NCBI GenBank assembly: GCA_000827265.1
Contig: KN834843.1
Coordinates: 154,453 to 210,115 of the forward strand
Origin: Collybiopsis luxurians FD-317 M1
Taxonomy: Eukaryota > Basidiomycota > Agaricomycetes > Agaricales > Omphalotaceae
Direction: 5' to 3'
Length of the DNA: 55,663 bases
The notes beneath the pieces are model-generated. The model searched no databases. It saw nothing but the letters and a program-made list of their open reading frames with translations, and was not told the DNA's origin. This document shows, piece by piece, positions 11,338-22,736 of this stretch (position 1 is the first letter of the stretch; every line of letters starts with the position of its first letter). Made by a program: the position numbers and the translations under genes.

Positions 11338-13555
11338 GAGTGTCACTGACTAGGATTAGAATGAAGAACGCTGTATGCTCGGATCGTCAGGCTATATAAG
11401 AAATGGGAGAATGCCACCATGCCGTTTTATGCTTAAAAGAGAAGTTCCGAACAGAACCTTTGGAACTCGCCTCGAAAACGGTGTCTTCCTCTATCCGCCT
11501 TGTATGCGGATAGCAAAACGAACTCTTCTTTTACGTTTTCATGACATGTTGAAGGTAGCATTCACATTGCTATTTCCTCGCTATATCCACTGAAATTAAA
11601 CTCAATACTCTACGGATCAAGATCATGTCCCGAGATGTAGTATCCGCTGACCAGCCTGACCTTGAAGCTCGAAGCTTGAAGCCGATTACTCGAAAGGATA
11701 ACTGGTTCATCTGGATATGCGCCGTCATAATCGTAGAAATCTTTACCTCACCCAGATTTCTATTCGGGGCACCTGACCTTCTCCATCTTGAATGTATGAA
11801 TGTACCCATGTAACAGGTCTTACACATGACCACTACAGCTTCAGCACTCCAGTGCCAACTAGTATAATGGTATAATATTCGGTAGGCCACCTTTCCTATC
11901 CAGATCCTCAATTGCAGTACTTGAACCTAAGCCATATCCTGTTCTCTGTCCCCAAGGGCCATAACGGAAATTAAAGGATCATCCGCCTACGGCCTCCCTC
12001 AATTCCTAAATACTTGTATCTAATTTAGTGATAGGGATGTGCTGGCTGGGGTCCGACTCAGAAGCCCCGGGCTCACTCAACTGACAAAATTTTACACCAA
12101 AAATCTCTGCATAAACAGTACTTTCAAATGCAGTAGATCTGCAATTGATTATTATTGATTATGTTTTTACACTGAAATTAAAGTGAATTGCCAATCATCT
12201 CCAATTATTCAACCTAGGTTCAACAACGAGCAACAGGGGTAGATCTTTGTCGAACCAAACTTGGGCAGTTGCATCTGACATAAATTCAAAACTTGCCATC
12301 AACATTATTTTATGTGAACCGGAGATAGTGAGCAGATTTACAAGGGACAATAGCTTGGGGTTCCGCTCACTAAGATTGGGCGCTTACCTGGCGCCTACAA
12401 CCCGAGCTGGTACTGAGCCGGCAGACGGCTGGGGCCTCTAGGCCGGAGCTGGCACATCAAAAGAAGAGTGTCCCGCCTCAACTGCTCAACTGCTAGAAGA
12501 AATCAAAGAAGTGTGCGTTATGATGTGAAATGCAAACTGCAGTGGTCCAGCAGTATATGTACGACTGACTGACAGTCAAGTACGCTCCCGTAGCTCTTTT
12601 TTAATATAAGGCTTTGTTAATATGACAATAAACTAAGAAGGCAACATATATTATGCTGTGAGGGTCAACAGGTACAAGTCAGTTACTATGCCTTGCGCTG
12701 ATTGAGATGTAATCAGAGGTCGTAGGAGATGGAAATTTTCTCCGAAGGCATTAATGACATTTCCGAAAATGGGATATAATGCTTTAGAAACAAGGTGTAC
12801 TATCACGGGACGCAAGAGCCATGGCAGTACATCTGGCATACCCACGGCAGTACACCTTGTGCCGGTGCATGCCGAGCATAACTTGACTTATGACCGAACT
12901 CAATTCAATCGGGCTCTTTTGCGTAAATTGCAAATTCACTGAACGCACCGACTTGGTGGGCTCCTGGTAAGTCAACGGCAGACAGTTTGAGCTACTGCAA
13001 AAACCTTTTTGATGCTATAGAGAGCTTTTAACTGTCTCCTACTTAAAATAAGCAATGTGACTAGGAAATCAAGTCGATACTGGATATACGCAAAGAAAAG
13101 AAAAGTAATTGAGTTCACAAGGTCATGTGCATAGAGTACTGCCGGAGTACTGCTGGAATACTGCCATGGCTTTTGTGTCCCGTGTATGTCCGACCCCGAA
13201 ATGGGCCACCCAAGCGGTAATGCTATGACTATAAGAGTTATTCTATGGCCAGATTTTGAAGCAATTTCAAAGGTCCAACCATAAGCTACAGAGTGAGCTA
13301 TAAATCGTCTCCTAGAAAGCTGAACGCAATAAACGTTTGTGGATTTTCTCGTCTGTATAGATGGTTTCATACCGGAATACGGTTTATGATCATTTTTTAG
13401 GACCTTTACGATGTACTATGTATGATGACCGGATGGGAGATGACACCAGTTGCTGTTTAAAGAGATGGATGAAATGATGTCCAAATTATCCACCATTTCC
13501 CGTTTCGCTCCAAATGACTTTCAGAGCACCGTGAGATACCCCTCCTGAGTTCCCT
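11338..13555. other. DyP upstream region and SSP1-upstream homology
   Basis: Bases of about 11340-11930 are the DyP 5' flank. This flank recurs at about 13985-14560, 38530-39130 and 40960-41560, with shared stretches such as TGTATGCTCG and AAAGCTTAGT..TTTCGA in three copies. Bases of about 12560-12800 resemble 49090-49270, the region upstream of SSP1 in block B (CTCCCGTAGCT, then GCTTCAGTTACTA/AGTCAGTTACTA and CGCCTTGCG), and lead toward the SSP1 relic at 13600. Between these I see no gene. Confidence 0.6.
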
Positions 13556-13559
13556 GGCT

Positions 13560-13790
13560 TTGAACAAGCTTTTGAGCCCCCGCGTAAAAAGTTGTGCTAC
13601 TTTGATGCGAGTACATCATGCGGCATGTGGAAGGGGAACGGACCTGCCTTCAATCCGCTGGTCGAGTTCATTCACTTTCATACCCTCCTCTGATTCGTGT
13701 CTGCCAATATCCCTGATGCGCCTGTCAGCACCTCAATCCTTTTCTTCGCTCTCCTCGGCAGGACCATTGCAGCGCCCGAACTGGTAAGCC
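13560..13790 (+). pseudogene. SSP1 relic (promoter and first exon)
   Basis: Matches the promoter, 5' UTR and signal-peptide exon of SSP1 at 19500-19721 and 49555-49787, including TTTGATGCGAG and CGCTGGTCGAGTTCATT. The ATG at 13716 is kept. A deletion of about 4 bases just after it shifts the frame in the signal peptide, which then stops at the former splice donor. Exon 2 is missing: beyond the donor (GTAAGCCCGAGTATT) the sequence soon switches to the antisense of a DyP first exon. Confidence 0.85.
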
Positions 13791-13822
13791 CGAGTATTCC
13801 ACAGAATCTAGTGCGCCGACTC

Positions 13823-14005
13823 AAACAAGGACGGAGCAGCGTCTCATACCTGGGAAAGAGGTAGACAGTATCGCCTTGGACATCTTTGAGGGCCGGAACT
13901 GGCTCGCGCGTGATTTCCCCGAAGAGGAGTAGATTCAGGATGGATTAAAGGGATAATCGGTCGGCGGGGCGGGATGATCTCCGGATCGTCTGGATCATAC
14001 TAGAA
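13823..14005 (-). pseudogene. DyP relic (first exon)
   Basis: On the minus strand this aligns with exon 1 of DyP plus the start of intron 1 (compare 11130-11337), followed by its 5' flank. Small deletions break the frame, one of them near 13930 after the FGGISREPLP-like segment. It abuts the SSP1 relic on its left, so the two truncated genes are joined tail to tail. Confidence 0.85.
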
Positions 14006-16600
14006 GGCACTGTATGCTCGAATCGTCGGACTACATATGAAATGGAAAAACTATGCCGACTTGAACTCCGAAAGATGTGCCAAAGACAGAAAGCTTAGTG
14101 CTTTCGAGCCAGCTTTGGGAAGCGCCTCTTTAAATTCCCGCTATATGTGGGTAGCTGACCTTGTTTTTCTTTACTTTTCCATCACACCGCGAAAGCCTTT
14201 TCTCTATCGATGGAAATCAAATCAATCTGTCCCAAATTTATGTTCCATCGATCCATGCGAGGATTTAGTACACCGGCTCTTGAAGCTTCCGATGCCTCGG
14301 AGCCAGAAGTTGCACTGAAGTAAGTCGATCAACCATTTGATCCATGAGGATATGCGCCGTTATCGTCCCTAGACTTCTTTGCCTCATACAAGATTCTACT
14401 CGGACAACCTGTCCTTGATTGTCTTGAATATGAATGTGTAGAACTTTACCCTTCTACTTACTTATAAGTGTTACACATGACCACTGCAACTTCAGCGCCA
14501 GCTGCTAAGTATGACATTTAGTAGGTCACCTTTCCCCCTTCCCATGCGGATCCTCAAATATGCATAAATCTGAGTATTTTGTTATACGCTGTTTTCTATC
14601 CAAGACTGCTGTCATGACTGGAATTGAATGAGGATTTGCTTCTCACAGTTTCCAACAAACATTTAATATTTTGCCATTTGATTCGGCGATGATGAAGATA
14701 AAACTTGTGTTCAGAAGTTCCGCAGTTCATGCCACTTGGGGTTCTTCACTATATTGACTCCGCTCATGACCCTCTTTTATGAATGCTTGAATGGAAGAAG
14801 TACTCACAGCTCCAGCTGCTGATATCAACCTTAATCTGCAACGTGAATCGATGTTATCAGAGTCCTGAAAAGATGGAATGGTAGGTAGCGGTGTTTAGAT
14901 CCGATCTATGATGTAGTCCGTTGTTTTCTTAGCGACTATAAGTTCCTGGGATAAGAATTATATATGAAAAAATGAGCCGTGAAGACCAGCCACTCCACCT
15001 TACGCAGCTGATTGACATACTCGGCGGAAGCAAATATTCAATGGTGAGGAACACTTTTTAACTGCAGTCATTAGAACTTGAAGCTAAAATTCAGTCTCAC
15101 GAACGCAAAATAACGAGAATGATGTTTTCAAAGAATGCTGTATAACGATTAATATCAAGAAAAAAGATGCGTCCCTGGATTTTTTTTGGGGCGCTTGTAC
15201 TATATAGGCTGCAGGAATCCATGTTATACTTTCATAAGTTGAGGGTTGCCGCTTTGCCAAGGGTGCCAGGTGGAGTTGTAAAACTAAGAATAGCAAAAGT
15301 CCCAAGTACTGGACTCGATGTTCATCAGGCTGAAAAAATTTCATTCGCGTTCCCGGTAGTGCTCAATGCTCATGAAACTGAGTTGACTTATTCAAGTACT
15401 GGAATATCCCACCCCAGCCCCAGTCTTTCAAATTGGAAGCGGGTATAACGGGATTGGGTTAAACATATAGGCTTTGAAGTTTCGGGATGCCGGGGCCATT
15501 GGACGCCTTCCCGAGTCGTATCCAACCTGATCGATTCAGAGGTATCCACTCAATCTGAGCTCAAATCTGAGCGCACTGGAGGTCATTCAGCGAAACTACC
15601 GACTCTATACCACCGGCCCCCAGTGCTTGAAGATATGTGTGTTTAGAGTTGCCCCACGAATCTAGAAGTAGTCGAAAGAAGTATGTCTGAATTCCGGAGA
15701 ACTAGTCCTGACAGACGGAATGACTGTGCAAGTCCCTGAATTATGGATGCAACCTCCTGATATCAGACGAAGCGGCGGATCATGAACTCCGAGGTTGTTG
15801 TCTTTGCTCTTAAAGGTTAGTCTAAACACGATAACTTCAATTACTATTTTCACTCCAAAGGTGGAAAAGATTCCACCTGGCCATCTGGCGGAGTGGAACG
15901 CTGAAAAATAATTATTTGGCATAGAGACTGATACTCATTCAGTTAGACAGAATGCTGAGTATATGCGCGCTAACAGGCGCACTGAAATATAAAAATTCAG
16001 GGTCCGACTGGATCTATCTTGTTCATTCTTCAGGGCGGAATTTTTCTATTTCGATGAGTTTCTTGATGTGCCGCGAACTGGTATTGTAGATCAATTGATT
16101 GATAGATAGATAGTATGCTGCGTGCCAGCGGGGTTGTCACTCTTTATCCTTCCTGGAGATTTGCGAATGAAGCTCCTTCCGTAGGCACGATAGCACGATA
16201 GCACGAATGGCTTTGCGACATGCTGCAAACTCTTATTGTGTGGTGTAGTCCATTCACACAAAGTGCTGATAAGCGCAGCCTTTTCTTTTTGCACAAGCTT
16301 GCAAGATGATCTGTGCGATTCACTCGGCAGAGGTGGTTTCAAGATAGCGACTCGTTCCACTCCTCATTCCCCAACTAAGTTTAATCCCCTCCACGCATTG
16401 AGTACCCAAAATCCGTCGTCAACGGAAGACTATTTATCGACTCGGCATCACATTCACAATGTTGAAATTTAAGATTGACGATTGACGCTAAGGAAGGCTC
16501 TCATTCATTGGGTATAATGTGATGGATCGTAAGACCGACTACAGATAGAATGCTTCCACTGTTTCGGCAGAAGCCACAATTGCAATAGATGACAGACCTC
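14006..16600. other. Long spacer between DyP relic and LAAO
   Basis: Bases 14006-14560 repeat the DyP 5' flank. Bases of about 15330-15560 match about 42220-42450 only in inverted orientation. Bases of about 15620-16350 match about 42600-43030 in direct orientation, including CACGAATCTAGAAG and GATAGATAGATAG. An open frame at 15167-15448 has no recognisable content. No gene called. Confidence 0.55.
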
Positions 16601-16630
16601 GTTGCTAGTTCTTTGCATAGTGGTCTCGCC

Positions 16631-16638
16631 TATATAAT
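16631..16638 (+). promoter_or_regulatory. TATA box of LAAO copy A
   Basis: TATATAAT, 237 bases before the LAAO ATG. The matching site in block B reads TTATATGA at about 43316, so it has decayed there alongside its gene. The long leader could contain a 5' UTR intron. Confidence 0.45.
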
Positions 16639-16867
16639 GCTACCTCAGCGAAAGTCTCTTTACTCCCCAATCTTTTCTTGTTTTTCGTTTCCCTCAGTAA
16701 CAGTCCACCTGTGTGGAAGCGTTCAGCATCTCGTATCGGTCTTGGGCGTCTGAAACATCCAAGTCTACTCACTGTCACCACATTATGTAAGAGCAATAAC
16801 GTTTGCCCTACTTCAGACACACTCTGATACAACTTATTCGGAAGTGTCCTTCTAAGCCGCAGCCGTC

Positions 16868-19054
16868 ATGCCTGAGGGCACATATATTCCAGATATTCGC
16901 ACCAAGGTCGCCCAATATTTTGTCAACAAGAAGCTGCAGGAGCTCGAGTCCACCAACCCTCAGATCAAGCTCGATAACGGAGACTATCTACAGGCCCTTC
17001 CTGTCAATTTGGGGGCTGCTACGGCAGGGTCCTCGCAACCAGACAACTTCTTACCGCTCCCTTACGGCCAGACAGTCGGCTGGAAAGACTTGTACGATAT
17101 CTTTTCCGAACGCACTCGAAGGGCAAATTTGCCTGCTGAAACCTCGCCTGTTGCAAATTTCCCCGGGTACCGTGTTGCTATCATTGGTGCTGGTGTTGCT
17201 GGCCTGCGCACTGCTAAGCTTCTGCAGGACAATGGCATACCTTACAAAATCTTTGAAGCAAGCACACGTCCTGGAGGACGCGTCTTCACGTACCCCTTCT
17301 CACCCAAGACACAGACGGGAAACCATGACTACTATGATGTTGGCGCTATGCGATTTCCCGACAATGAAGCCAGTAAACTCACATTCGAGCTTTTCAAAGA
17401 GCTCAATCTAGCAGACAAGTTGATCCCATATGTATTTTCCAGAGACAACGCCATCATGTATTTCAATGGTGAGTGCTGACTGATCAATAAAAAGCTTCGC
17501 ACTGACAACAAGCTGGCAGGCATTAAATCAACAGCAGCTGTGGCCAGGACCCAAGGTGACCATTTCAACGATGAAACTGTGAGTTCTTCCTTTTCTCCCA
17601 CAGTTTTTTGATTAACTTTGAAGCAGGTTCCGGACGAGTATCTCAATAAATCATATGTGGACTTGACTGGTAATACGATCTATGGGGTAGATGCTTGCAT
17701 TTATGAAGCCTATGATCCCTTCCGAAAAGCGCTGGTCGAAGATTTCGATCAGGGATGGGAGAAGCTTATGGAGTTTGACCGAGATTCGACTAGAGCCTAT
17801 CTGACATGCGAGGAGCCCCAATATCCCATTCCCGTGGCGCATTGGCTGGAGACTAGAGCTAGTGGAACAGGTGGATTTGATTGTGCTTTCTCGGAGGTAA
17901 GCTTTTCCTCATCAAGTTGAGGACTGTTGAACAGATAGTCCTTGTAGGCAATTCTAGAATCTCTTGAGTTCAATTATCCCATCGAGGGAGGCGTCAACTG
18001 GTCGTGCCTAGACGGCGGCAGTGAGCTCCTCATTGGCGCAATGCTCAACGAACTGGACACCGAGCCATCTTATAATCAACGAGTCACATCTGTCAGGTCT
18101 ATCATAGAGAAGCCACCAGATTTTTGGCCCTTCAAAGAGTTTCCTTTCATGCAAGTCAACTCTGTTGATGACTCCACCGGGGAGCAAAATACGGAATTGT
18201 TCACCCATGTTGTCTCCACTACGACATTTGCTGCTCTGAGCACGATAGACACCACTGAAGTCCATATGACGTACACGCAACGCCAGGCTATCCGCACGCT
18301 GCTTTACGGACCGGCGGTCAAAGTCGCAATCAAGTTCACCTCACGTTGGTGGGAGAAGAATGGTCTTGATCAGTGCGGTGCTTCTAGCTATACAGATAGG
18401 CTGAGCCGAGTGGTTGTGTATCCCAGCGCTGGGATTGGCGAAGACGGTCCAGGGGTGTTGATGGTAACATACAATTGGTAAGTGGCCTTTTTATTCTGTT
18501 CAGACGATAATTAAGTCAGCCACAGGAATCAAGATGCTTCTCGCTTTGGCTCGCTCATCATAAATCCTGACTGGTCTGAACAGCTTGACCCCGACCGGAC
18601 ACGCCCACGCTCAGAGAAGCAGCTCCTTGATTTGATTTACAAAGATCTCGCTGTTCTCCATGGTGTGAGCATTGATCAGCTCCGCGGTGACACGTTGGAC
18701 TACCACGTTTTTGACTGGTACCACAACCCGTACACTATGGGTGCGTATGCGCACTTTGGGCCGGGGCAATACAGTACTCTCTGGCCCGACATTGTGCAGC
18801 CTGCAGGCTATGGCCGGTTCCACTTTGCTGGAGAGCTTGCGAGTGCAAATCACGCATGGGTCGCTGGGGCACTGGATTCCGCGGTTCGCGTGGTCAACGA
18901 AATCGTTTACTGGGACTTTCCAGCGTGGATTCCAACTTTCAACGAAAGACATGGGAGGAGTTCGGTGTTTATTGATGATGAAAGTGCTCATAAGTATTTA
19001 GTAAAAGGCTTGTTTTCGAAGGAACTGGAAGAGGACGAGGCTCAGCGGGTTTAG
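16868..19054 (+). CDS. Flavin amine oxidase, L-amino-acid oxidase type, copy A
   Basis: Oxidises an amino acid or amine to the imino product, releasing ammonia and H2O2. The 662-residue protein comes from five exons: 16868-17468, 17520-17578, 17627-17896, 17948-18477 and 18526-19054, all GT..AG and in phase. The FAD-binding fold starts with VAIIGAGVAG (about 103-112) and ends its beta-alpha-beta at Glu130. GGRVF at 136-140 and DVGAMRFP at 157-164 follow, and a C-terminal FAD-contacting stretch with FAGELAS lies near residue 590. An N-terminal extension of about 100 residues, partly helical and Gln/Lys-rich, precedes the FAD domain. There is no signal peptide. The GAMRFP element and overall length fit basidiomycete L-amino-acid oxidases better than short monoamine oxidases; the substrate is not provable from sequence. 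The only intact copy here. Confidence 0.92.
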
Positions 19055-19547
19055 GACAGGTCGTATCTTGCAACAAACACTGTAAAAGTAATGTGAATAT
19101 TTAAACAATCTTTGTGATCATTGAGTATGGTTCCAGAAAGACAGCAACAATGATTAGAACTTTTTTCTTTCTAGGTTACGGTCATTAATCCCAGCCACGG
19201 GTCGTAGGAGATTACTTTTTTCTCAGAAGGCGTTAAGGACTTTTCCGAAAATTGAGATATAACGATTGAGAAACAAGATGTTTGACAGAGGCCGTATTCT
19301 TTCGTAGACGTAGTGAGCTGGAGGGAATTTGTCGTCACAAACAGCGTCGCGTAGAAGCCATATTCATGCAACAATTACCAGCGACAAAAGTCATGATTCA
19401 GAAATTTAGGGCAAAGCCACGGACTGCTCTCACTTACTTGAGCGCACCGGGAGTGGGATTATCCTATAGGCTGTGAACGTTTGAACAGGCTTCCGGGCGC
19501 CGGCATCCAAGAGCAGTGCCACTTTGATGCGAGCACATCAACCCTCA
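19055..19547. other. LAAO-SSP1 spacer, block A
   Basis: About 0.6 kb with no gene. Bases of about 19200-19280 (GGTCGTAGGAGAT...TTTTCTC.GAAGGC) also resemble 12715-12790 upstream of the SSP1 relic, so this is part of the SSP1 upstream unit. Confidence 0.6.
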
Positions 19548-19554
19548 TATAAAA
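19548..19554 (+). promoter_or_regulatory. TATA box of SSP1 copy A
   Basis: TATAAAA, about 100 bases before the SSP1 ATG, inside a segment conserved with block B (49610-49616). A canonical core-promoter position, given a leader of about 70 bases. Confidence 0.7.
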
Positions 19555-19649
19555 GGGGAACGGACCTGCGCTATATTCCTTCAACCCGCTGGTCGAGTTC
19601 ATTTACCTCAATCATATCTCCCTCTCGCTCGTGTCCGCCGATCTCCCTG

Positions 19650-20163
19650 ATGCGCCTCTCATTCAGTACCTCAATCCTTTTCCTCGCTCTCGCCGGTGGG
19701 ACCATTGCAGGGCCCGCACTGGTAAGCTTGAGTATTTCATGCGTATGATTTCAATTCGACTGACTATAAATAGGAAGGTCGGGCCCGACTCCCTATCCAC
19801 GCCTCCTGGATCAAACCGAAGCACGTCGATAAAACTGAGCTGACAGCAACAACCGGAGAGGTTATAAAAGCTGACTACGCATCATATCTCGTCGAAAAAG
19901 CTGTCAAAGACAACGCGGAGAGGATGGGTCTCACTGCAGACAATTGGATATGGTCAGGGTTCTTCGACCCAGGTCCGAAAGCCCCCAACTATCCCGGCCT
20001 TCAGCTGTATAAAGAGAAACCGGTTGTCGAAGCGCGGATTTGGAATGCACCGAAAGGCAAATTTCCAACGACAGGGAGTTTGAATATGAAAGCGTTGACT
20101 ATCATGGTTGATCCTCGGGATCCAAAGAACGTCTTTATCACCGACGGGAAGAAGGAGTTGTGA
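19650..20163 (+). CDS. Small secreted protein SSP1, copy A
   Basis: I do not recognise the family. Two exons, 19650-19721 and 19774-20163, give 153 residues. Exon 1 is almost exactly a signal peptide (hydrophobic ILFLALAGG core, probable cleavage after about residue 20-21). The mature part of about 130 residues has no cysteine, is Lys/Asp/Pro-rich and contains two Trp-bearing segments (ASWIKPKHV and NWIWSGFFDPGPKAP). Without cysteines it is unlikely to be a disulfide-locked effector. The intron falls exactly at the signal/mature boundary, an exon structure seen when a secretion exon is joined to another domain. It follows LAAO and precedes SSP2 in both blocks. Protein identity to copy B is about 96%, far above that of LAAO. 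Confidence 0.85.
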
Positions 20164-21640
20164 CGAGTGTGCGATTAGTTTCGTCGGCTAGAGAAGCGAA
20201 GATAGGCAAATAGAGTACTTACCACGTCCTTCTATGTTCCTCTAGCGTCAGCGCGAGTCTTGGCACAATTACACGAGCAAAGGGAGAAGTAGACGCTCGA
20301 GAGGGACTGGTAAGACTCGTTGATTTTAAGGTAAGGACTCAGGGTATTACAGGTCGAGGCTGACTTTATCTACAGTTGCCTCGATTTGAATGACGCAGAA
20401 AAGTTGCATCTTTCTCCGTACTCGTACATGAGCCGTAAGAGATAGTTTGATACGGAACCGCGACTAATGGATTGTTGCTCTTCACCTTGACAGTATCGTC
20501 GTATCAGCTCGAACATGGCTTCAGCTCTCGGTATTTCTCCGCTGTAGCTACTACATAAATTTAGAATCAGATGATGGAGGAAGCAGAAGGGGTCCAAAAT
20601 CTTTCGTCATCACCTAAATCGGGAAATCTGCTCAGCATGATGAACGGTCTAAATCTTCCTTTCGCTCTTGCTACGTTCATTTGAAGTGAAGGACAAGCGA
20701 AATTCGGTCTAGAGGAATGAAGGGTACGCATGCAAGGCCCAAAGGATACCGTACCGCCAACTCGCGGGCTCCTCGTTTCGGGTCTCCTTTGCCTCACGAC
20801 TCTCACAAGCTCCTTTCAACTTTCAAAGCAACGAACACCGTTATGCGAGCATATGATGGTATGTATCCGACATAAGGAGGCTTCTGTACAGGGTGCTACT
20901 CGGTTGTGGTGTGACGACAAGCAAACCCGACTGACCAATACTTTGCTTTGCTTGCAGCGCTTTTTATATTTGATAAACCTAGTCGGATATTAGTCCATCC
21001 TAACCTATATTCAAGTTCCCCATGACGACCAAGCAGTAATGTGAATCTTGAAAGGACTGGAATCCAAAAATCCGATCATGATCCAGAGAGAGAGCGGGTC
21101 CGATTGCAGCAATTTCGTGGATAACACCTGCAAGTTGGACGACGCGAGCGATGGATTTCGTAGATCTAATTACGAGGGAGTTATCAGAAGCGGATACCAG
21201 TCACAATCTTGTAGGTTTCCTGCTGGTGCTCGAGATCCTGGGAAACGACGCTACAACTTCACTTACTCAATCCATGGGTAACAAACCATTTCTATGGACG
21301 ACACTTGTATGTCGGATGCAGACCATCATACAACCTACTGCCGGCCGCTGTTATGAGATTTCCACGCAACGAAACGTTGGCATGCTTTTAACAGGTTATT
21401 AATTATTCTAATCGTTATGGGTTCTTCGCCGTGCTGGGTACACTCAGAACTGCTAGATGGCTCGTTCCTGAGTTTGACGAGGATGTTAGTGTTGACGCCT
21501 TGACGCCTTGGCCCTTGATGGTCTCTCGGCATTTTGTTATTTGTGGTTTTTTTCAAATTCTCTAGGATATTCACTTGAAGTAAGAACGACGCGGTCGAAC
21601 GCGAAAAGTCTCGTATGGTATAATCATTTTACCGTACAGA
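20164..21640. other. SSP1-SSP2 spacer, block A
   Basis: Well conserved with 50230-51600. A minus-strand open stretch at 20370-20597 (75 codons, with AEAMFELIRRY) is suggestive of coding but is interrupted at the matching place in block B and has no recognised family, so it is not called. Nothing else is supported. Confidence 0.5.
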
Positions 21641-21770
21641 ACCTCCTATAAGAACTCCCTTCCTATATGCTGTCTCCCCCATCTGCTGGTCAGAAAAAAA
21701 AACCCTCTCCCTTCACCGGTGCTGGACCCAAAAATCTTCCGTTTTTCAGCAATAACTATCGAAATTTGTC

Positions 21771-22736
21771 ATGCTCGCTTTAAAACATCAAACTCTGCTG
21801 CTTATATTCGGTCTCTCCAGCCTATTGGCTGCCGTAGTCAATGCCTCCCCGCTCGCAGCTCGTGGAAAACCTCGATATGGGGTAAGAATACATGTATTTT
21901 TCGACTTCTAACCTTAAAATTCTCGCAAAATAGACGGATTGGATTCTGGATCCTTTCAAGTGGGGTCCATACGACGAGAAGGCTTTCGGTGAGTACCTCG
22001 AAACCGTGTTTGAGCTAATTTTCATGTTGCTTCGTTCCTTCCCTTAGAACCCACTCTGACTGGTACGGGACTCGAGCTTGGTAAAAAGATCAGCACACGC
22101 GGCATGCACAACGGCGGGATTTTTTCCATTGCTGGGCCTTACAAAGGCCACGCTGCTGAGAACCTTGGAGTTAAAAATGTCGTTTCAGCTGCGCAAGATT
22201 GCTTAGGTGAAGTTAAAGCTCTTCAACTGAAGGGACAGCTTGTTGCCTCCGGGATGTTGAAGGACCCACTGATGGGTGACAAACCGCAAGCTGTGATCGT
22301 TATGATCAAGCAGCCTGGGGAGATCCTCGACGATAATGCGGAGTACAAGGCAGCTTCGAAACAGGAAAAGGAGGAAATGAAGAAACAGGCGATCAAGCTG
22401 ATGTGTGAGGAAGCATGGGAGGACATAAAATTGGGAATGTATCATTTGTGAGTTCACGTAACGATCTGCAGATACCCTTCTTCTCATCACCTCGTTATTA
22501 GCGACAATCAAACGGGAAACACTGTGGTAGTCGTCAAGGGTAAAAAGGTCGAATCGGCAAAAATTGTGGACTACGGTGGGGACTACGTGTTCCACGTACG
22601 CGAAGGGGTAAAGAAGGAAGTTGTGGTATGTTCAAACCGTGAGACTAGTAGGACTCGCATACTGATGAACCAACTTCAGATTGCGTTTTGTCAGAAAGAA
22701 GCCGTTCAATTCCGGGATGAAGTAAGGGAGCCTTAA
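21771..22736 (+). CDS. Secreted protein SSP2, copy A
   Basis: I do not recognise the family. Five exons, 21771-21881, 21934-21988, 22048-22447, 22502-22625 and 22680-22736, all in phase, encode 248 residues. The signal peptide has the hydrophobic core LLLIFGLSSLLAAVV and probably ends before SPLAARG. The mature protein has a conserved middle (GGIFS, YKGHA, GEVKALQLKGQLVASGML, a VIVMIKQPGE strand), a charged helical stretch of about 30 residues ending in KLMCEEAWEDI, and a C-terminal part with VVVVKGKKV and KIVDYGGDYVFH. Cysteines in the CEEA and IAFCQKEA segments are also kept in the tandem paralogue SSP3, so they may pair. A TATAAG lies about 124 bases upstream (21647). The two block copies are about 97% identical. 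Confidence 0.85.

Noticed and set aside
17332..17646. Minus-strand open frame of 104 codons
   Set aside because: Shadow of LAAO exons 1-3; no family content.
20370..20597. Minus-strand open frame with AEAMFELIRRY
   Set aside because: Looked coding-like, but the block B counterpart carries a stop and a frame change, and I know no family for it.
22203..22595. Minus-strand open frame of 130 codons, repeated in block B at 52199-52588
   Set aside because: Shadow of SSP2 exons 3-4; conserved only because SSP2 is.
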